From a virus, in IMG/VR virus record IMGVR_UViG_3300034141_000025, positions 1 to 42,039 of that record: a DNA stretch of 42,039 nt; one strand, written 5' to 3'. A program made the translations under genes and the position numbers. Below the pieces are notes generated by a model. The model did no database searches and was not told the DNA's origin. It was given only the letters and a program-made list of their open reading frames with translations. Positions 39,759 to 42,039 of the stretch are shown here, piece after piece (positions within the stretch are counted from its first letter, which is position 1; each line of letters begins with the position of its first letter).

Positions 39759-39915
39759 ATCCAAGCAGTTCTACGATGCGCTCTGGCAGTTGCATCGCGA
39801 GCGTGGCGGCGGGTGGATTCCGACCGCTGACGTACGCAAGCTAGCAGCAACGATGCGACCGCGCATGCCGCCAATCCCCATGCCACCTATCCCACGCCCG
39901 AGGGCAACGACATGA
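39751..39915 (+). CDS. small hypothetical protein with Pro-rich tail (54 aa)
   Basis: A 54-residue protein starting MRESKQFYDALWQLHRERGG after a strong GGGAGAG site. A helical first half is followed by a Pro/Met/Arg tail (MRPRMPPIPMPPIPRPRATT). It starts within the last codons of the HTH-like gene and ends overlapping the next gene (ATGA). No family is recognised. Confidence 0.5.
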   Translation: MRESKQFYDALWQLHRERGGGWIPTADVRKLAATMRPRMPPIPMPPIPRPRATT

Positions 39916-41123
39916 GTGATCCCAACGTAGAAGCCGTACGGCGCAAGCTGGAAGAACGGTCGGCGGTCGGCATTGCAAAGTACGGCACCACGACAGCGCG
40001 TGATGATCTGACGCTGCGGGAATGGTTGGTGCATCTGCAAGAGGAATTGATGGACGCTGCGGTGTATATCGAAGCTGCGTTGTCACAACCAACACCCACG
40101 CTCGCGCAGTTCACGCGCGCCACTAGCGCAGCGACCCACAACCATCTGTGCGCATCGCGCTACAGGCATCGTGACGGTCGGCCGTATACGTGCAACTGCG
40201 GTGGTGCGCAGGCACGCGAGGACACCCCTGCGGCGGTGGATGCGCTGCGGGTCGATCATGCCATGGTCGATGCAGGGGCTAAGGCGCTCGCGGAATTGAT
40301 CGGTGGACACCCGGAACACTGGGTCCAGTACCGCAACGAATCACGCGCGTGTCTTGCTGCCGCCCTCGCAGCACCCCACCCGCCCGAGGCCGCGCCACAT
40401 GAGGGCGATGAGGCGGTGCAGCGATTCCGCAAGCGGCCGGTGGTTATCGACGCGATGCTGTTTGACGGAACAGCCGAGGCCGCGTCAGTCATAGCCCGAT
40501 GGGCGAACGCGGGCGACGCACCGGACGACGACCCCACAGTCAGCTATTTGGTCAGCGACGCCGAACCGGGGCGCGCGTTCGACATGGTGATTCAGACGCT
40601 AGAGGGCGGAATGTCGGCCAGCGTTGGCGACTGGATCATCCGGGGCGTAAAGGGCGAGTTCTATGCCTGCAAGCCCGACGTTTTCGCGCTCACCTACGAG
40701 ACGAAAGCCACACCCCCGGCCGCGCAGGCGAGCGACACGGGACGCGGCGAGGCGATTCCGAATGCCGAGGAAGGCGACTTCGATTGTCCAAGGGCCGCAG
40801 CCGCCCGTGCCTGCCCGTGCGGATTCTGCCGCGCACTCACCCACCCGGCGATGCAGGCGAGCGAGGGGGCGGATAGCGCGCGGCCTGCGTTCCAGCGCGG
40901 CGACCGCGTGATGCGTCAAAACGAGCATGGTGCCCGTTGGCCGGTGACGATTCGACGCGCCGAGACGCGATGGTCGAACGGCGTCGGATACGTGTACTAC
41001 GACGTGAAAGACGACGACGGCACCAAGCGTTGTGGCGTACCGGCTAACGAGCTTCGCGCGCCCGATGAACTGGACCTCCGCGCAGCCGCCCGCGCCACAC
41101 AGGAGCCGCGCCGTGATCTTTGA
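39912..41123 (+). CDS. three-module phage protein: MazG-like, RKKPV-type and SH3-like parts
   Basis: A 403-residue fusion. Residues 1-58 (VEAVRRKLEERSAVGIAKYG, then LREWLVHLQEELMDAAVYIE) match the N-terminal part of MazG-like or 'E-helix' phage proteins. Residues about 168-265 (RFRKRPVVIDAMLFDG, then GDWIIRGVKGEFYACKPDVF) are a small phage domain often found alone. The end (RGDRVMRQNEHGARWPVTIR to DDDGTKRCG) resembles an SH3-like barrel. Linkers are Ala/Pro-rich and GC-richer than neighbours, suggesting recent shuffling. Functions of the last two modules are unknown. Confidence 0.7.
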   Translation: MSDPNVEAVRRKLEERSAVGIAKYGTTTARDDLTLREWLVHLQEELMDAAVYIEAALSQPTPTLAQFTRATSAATHNHLCASRYRHRDGRPYTCNCGGAQAREDTPAAVDALRVDHAMVDAGAKALAELIGGHPEHWVQYRNESRACLAAALAAPHPPEAAPHEGDEAVQRFRKRPVVIDAMLFDGTAEAASVIARWANAGDAPDDDPTVSYLVSDAEPGRAFDMVIQTLEGGMSASVGDWIIRGVKGEFYACKPDVFALTYETKATPPAAQASDTGRGEAIPNAEEGDFDCPRAAAARACPCGFCRALTHPAMQASEGADSARPAFQRGDRVMRQNEHGARWPVTIRRAETRWSNGVGYVYYDVKDDDGTKRCGVPANELRAPDELDLRAAARATQEPRRDL

Positions 41124-41478
41124 ATGCGAGCGTTGCGATCAGCCGGTGATCGTCAGCACGTATGCGCGGCAGCGGATGGAGACGCCCCAGGCTGAGCGTT
41201 GCCGCAAGTGTGGGGCCGTGCATTCGATTCTGCGGGGCAGCGCGAGCATCATCAGTCCGGTGATGGCTCCGATAGACGCGGCGGGCCGTGTGTCGCCCTG
41301 GATGCTGCCGTGGACGCGTCCGGTGGCTAGGGGTTGGTACGAATGCAGGTTCACGGATGTCGAGCCGCGCGTGTTGCGGCTATGGTGGAACGGGCTTTAC
41401 TTTGTCAGCATGGATACGTGGAGTGGCAAGCGTATCCGCATGCAGACGTTCCTATCATGGCGGGGGAAGTGGCAGTGA
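41113..41478 (+). CDS. zinc-ribbon hypothetical protein (121 aa)
   Basis: A 121-residue protein starting at a GTG seven bases after AGGAG; an ATG at 41032 is too far upstream of that site. The N-terminal zinc ribbon has CERCDQPVI and RCRKCGAVH. The C-terminal half (ARGWYECRFTDVEPRVLRLW, then WNGLYFVSMDTWSG) is a small beta domain that recurs in phage proteins. No function is known. It overlaps the fusion gene by 11 bases and the next gene by four (GTGA). Confidence 0.65.
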   Translation: MIFECERCDQPVIVSTYARQRMETPQAERCRKCGAVHSILRGSASIISPVMAPIDAAGRVSPWMLPWTRPVARGWYECRFTDVEPRVLRLWWNGLYFVSMDTWSGKRIRMQTFLSWRGKWQ

Positions 41479-41768
41479 GGTTCGTGCCAACGTCAATGTT
41501 CGATGCTGAAATGCGGCACGCCAACGCGCTACTTGACGCGCTAGACAACTATCAGCATCAAATAGAACGTGTGTTCCTGTATGGCGAGAGTGCCGGTGGG
41601 CCTGACCGTGCTGCATCGGACGCCACGCAGGCGTTCGTCAAACTCAGGGCAACGCGCATTTGCAACAGCATTCTTTCGACTGACACGATAGGGCCGGGAC
41701 ACATGCGCAATTACAAAGGACCGGAGCGCAAGCGTTCCGGCAAGCACAAACCTGACAGGTGGGCATGA
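41475..41768 (+). CDS. hypothetical protein (97 aa)
   Basis: A 97-residue protein from a GTG that overlaps the upstream stop, five bases after a GGGGAAG site; an internal ATG at 41496 is an alternative. The helical first half (FDAEMRHANALLDALDNYQH) is followed by a basic C-terminus (NYKGPERKRSGKHKPDRWA), which could bind nucleic acid. No family is recognised. Confidence 0.55.
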   Translation: MRFVPTSMFDAEMRHANALLDALDNYQHQIERVFLYGESAGGPDRAASDATQAFVKLRATRICNSILSTDTIGPGHMRNYKGPERKRSGKHKPDRWA

Positions 41769-42022
41769 TGCGCAAGGCAGTGGTGGTTGAGTTGCAGGCT
41801 GAGCGTGCCAAGCGTGTCCGTGAAGCTGCGAGGCGTCGTGCCGTTGCGATTGAGCGGATGATGTACGTGTGGCTTGACCTGGACGCCGTTATCGTGCGTA
41901 AGGCAACCCGGTGCCTGCTACATGGACGGTTCAGGCTCGCGGCGTGGTGGTTCAGCCAGCGTGAGTCAGAGGAAGCGTTTGCTCTACGGGCGGATAGTGG
42001 GTCGGCCAACGGGAGAGGGTAG
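41765..42022 (+). CDS. hypothetical basic protein (85 aa)
   Basis: An 85-residue protein, strongly basic in its first half (ELQAERAKRVREAARRRAVA), with an aromatic middle (MMYVWLDLDAVI) and a polar end. The ATG at 41765 overlaps the upstream stop (ATGA); the next codon is also ATG. A long amphipathic helix is likely. No family is recognised. Confidence 0.5.
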   Translation: MMRKAVVVELQAERAKRVREAARRRAVAIERMMYVWLDLDAVIVRKATRCLLHGRFRLAAWWFSQRESEEAFALRADSGSANGRG

Positions 42023-42025
42023 GGC

Positions 42026-42039
42026 ATGTCGTTTCGTAA
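42026..42039 (+). CDS. start of a gene cut by the right edge
   Basis: An ATG follows GGGAGAGG by about eight bases, directly after the previous stop. Only MSFR is visible before the window ends. Direct joining of the right end to base 1 does not continue this frame into the gene fragment at 1-39, so sequence seems to be missing between the ends, or they are not adjacent. Confidence 0.35.

Overview
The window is a nearly gapless stretch of a tailed-phage genome: GC-rich (about 60% by eye), densely packed, with most neighbouring genes overlapping by ATGA, GTGA or TAATG. The head genes are HK97-type and the tail genes are lambda-type (order G/GT, H, M, L, K, I, J), so this is a siphovirus of a Gram-negative host. 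An Rz/Rz1 spanin pair supports the Gram-negative host. GC content and gene style would suit Burkholderiales or Xanthomonadales, but that is inference. I see no integrase, excisionase, CI-like repressor, tRNA or CRISPR array, so a lytic lifestyle is likely. No endolysin is visible. The gene that overlaps the holin at the left edge is cut off, and a new gene starts in the last 14 bases.

Layout. (1) 1-1372, rightward lysis genes: holin-like protein, second membrane protein, Rz, and an out-of-frame overlapping Rz1. (2) 1373-1780, a noncoding convergence zone with hairpins and a tandem 69-bp repeat. (3) 1781-4009, a leftward operon of small proteins, including three mini-genes of 29 to 58 codons that each carry a membrane segment. 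It is driven by a near-consensus sigma70 promoter that is duplicated upstream. (4) 4099-28651, rightward packaging and virion genes: HNH nuclease, small terminase, two probable virion proteins including a beta-helix protein placed between the terminase subunits, large terminase, portal, protease, capsid, connectors, tail tube, frameshifted tail chaperone, tape measure, tail tip and fibres. (5) 28762-34121, leftward DNA metabolism genes: MazG-like protein, family B DNA polymerase, SSB-like protein, RecB/Cas4-like nuclease, and a conserved Pro-rich protein. (6) 34215-42039, rightward early genes: DUF551-like proteins, SF2 helicase, VRR-NUC nuclease, a TetR-HTH protein with a histone-H1-like tail, then after a terminator and new promoter a run of small proteins, several with zinc ribbons, and one three-module fusion.

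How it fits together. The polymerase, helicase, SSB-like protein and two PD-(D/E)XK nucleases form a replication and recombination set fired from a divergent control region near 34.12-34.21 kb. The HNH protein and the terminases package DNA into a capsid made by the portal, protease and HK97-fold capsid genes. The M-L-K-I-J cassette builds the tail tip. The fibre and beta-helix proteins probably contact the host surface. The least explained parts are the 1.4-4.4 kb region (micro-proteins, duplicated promoter/operator, mirrored GAAA hairpins, excess CTAG) and the TetR/H1-like protein.
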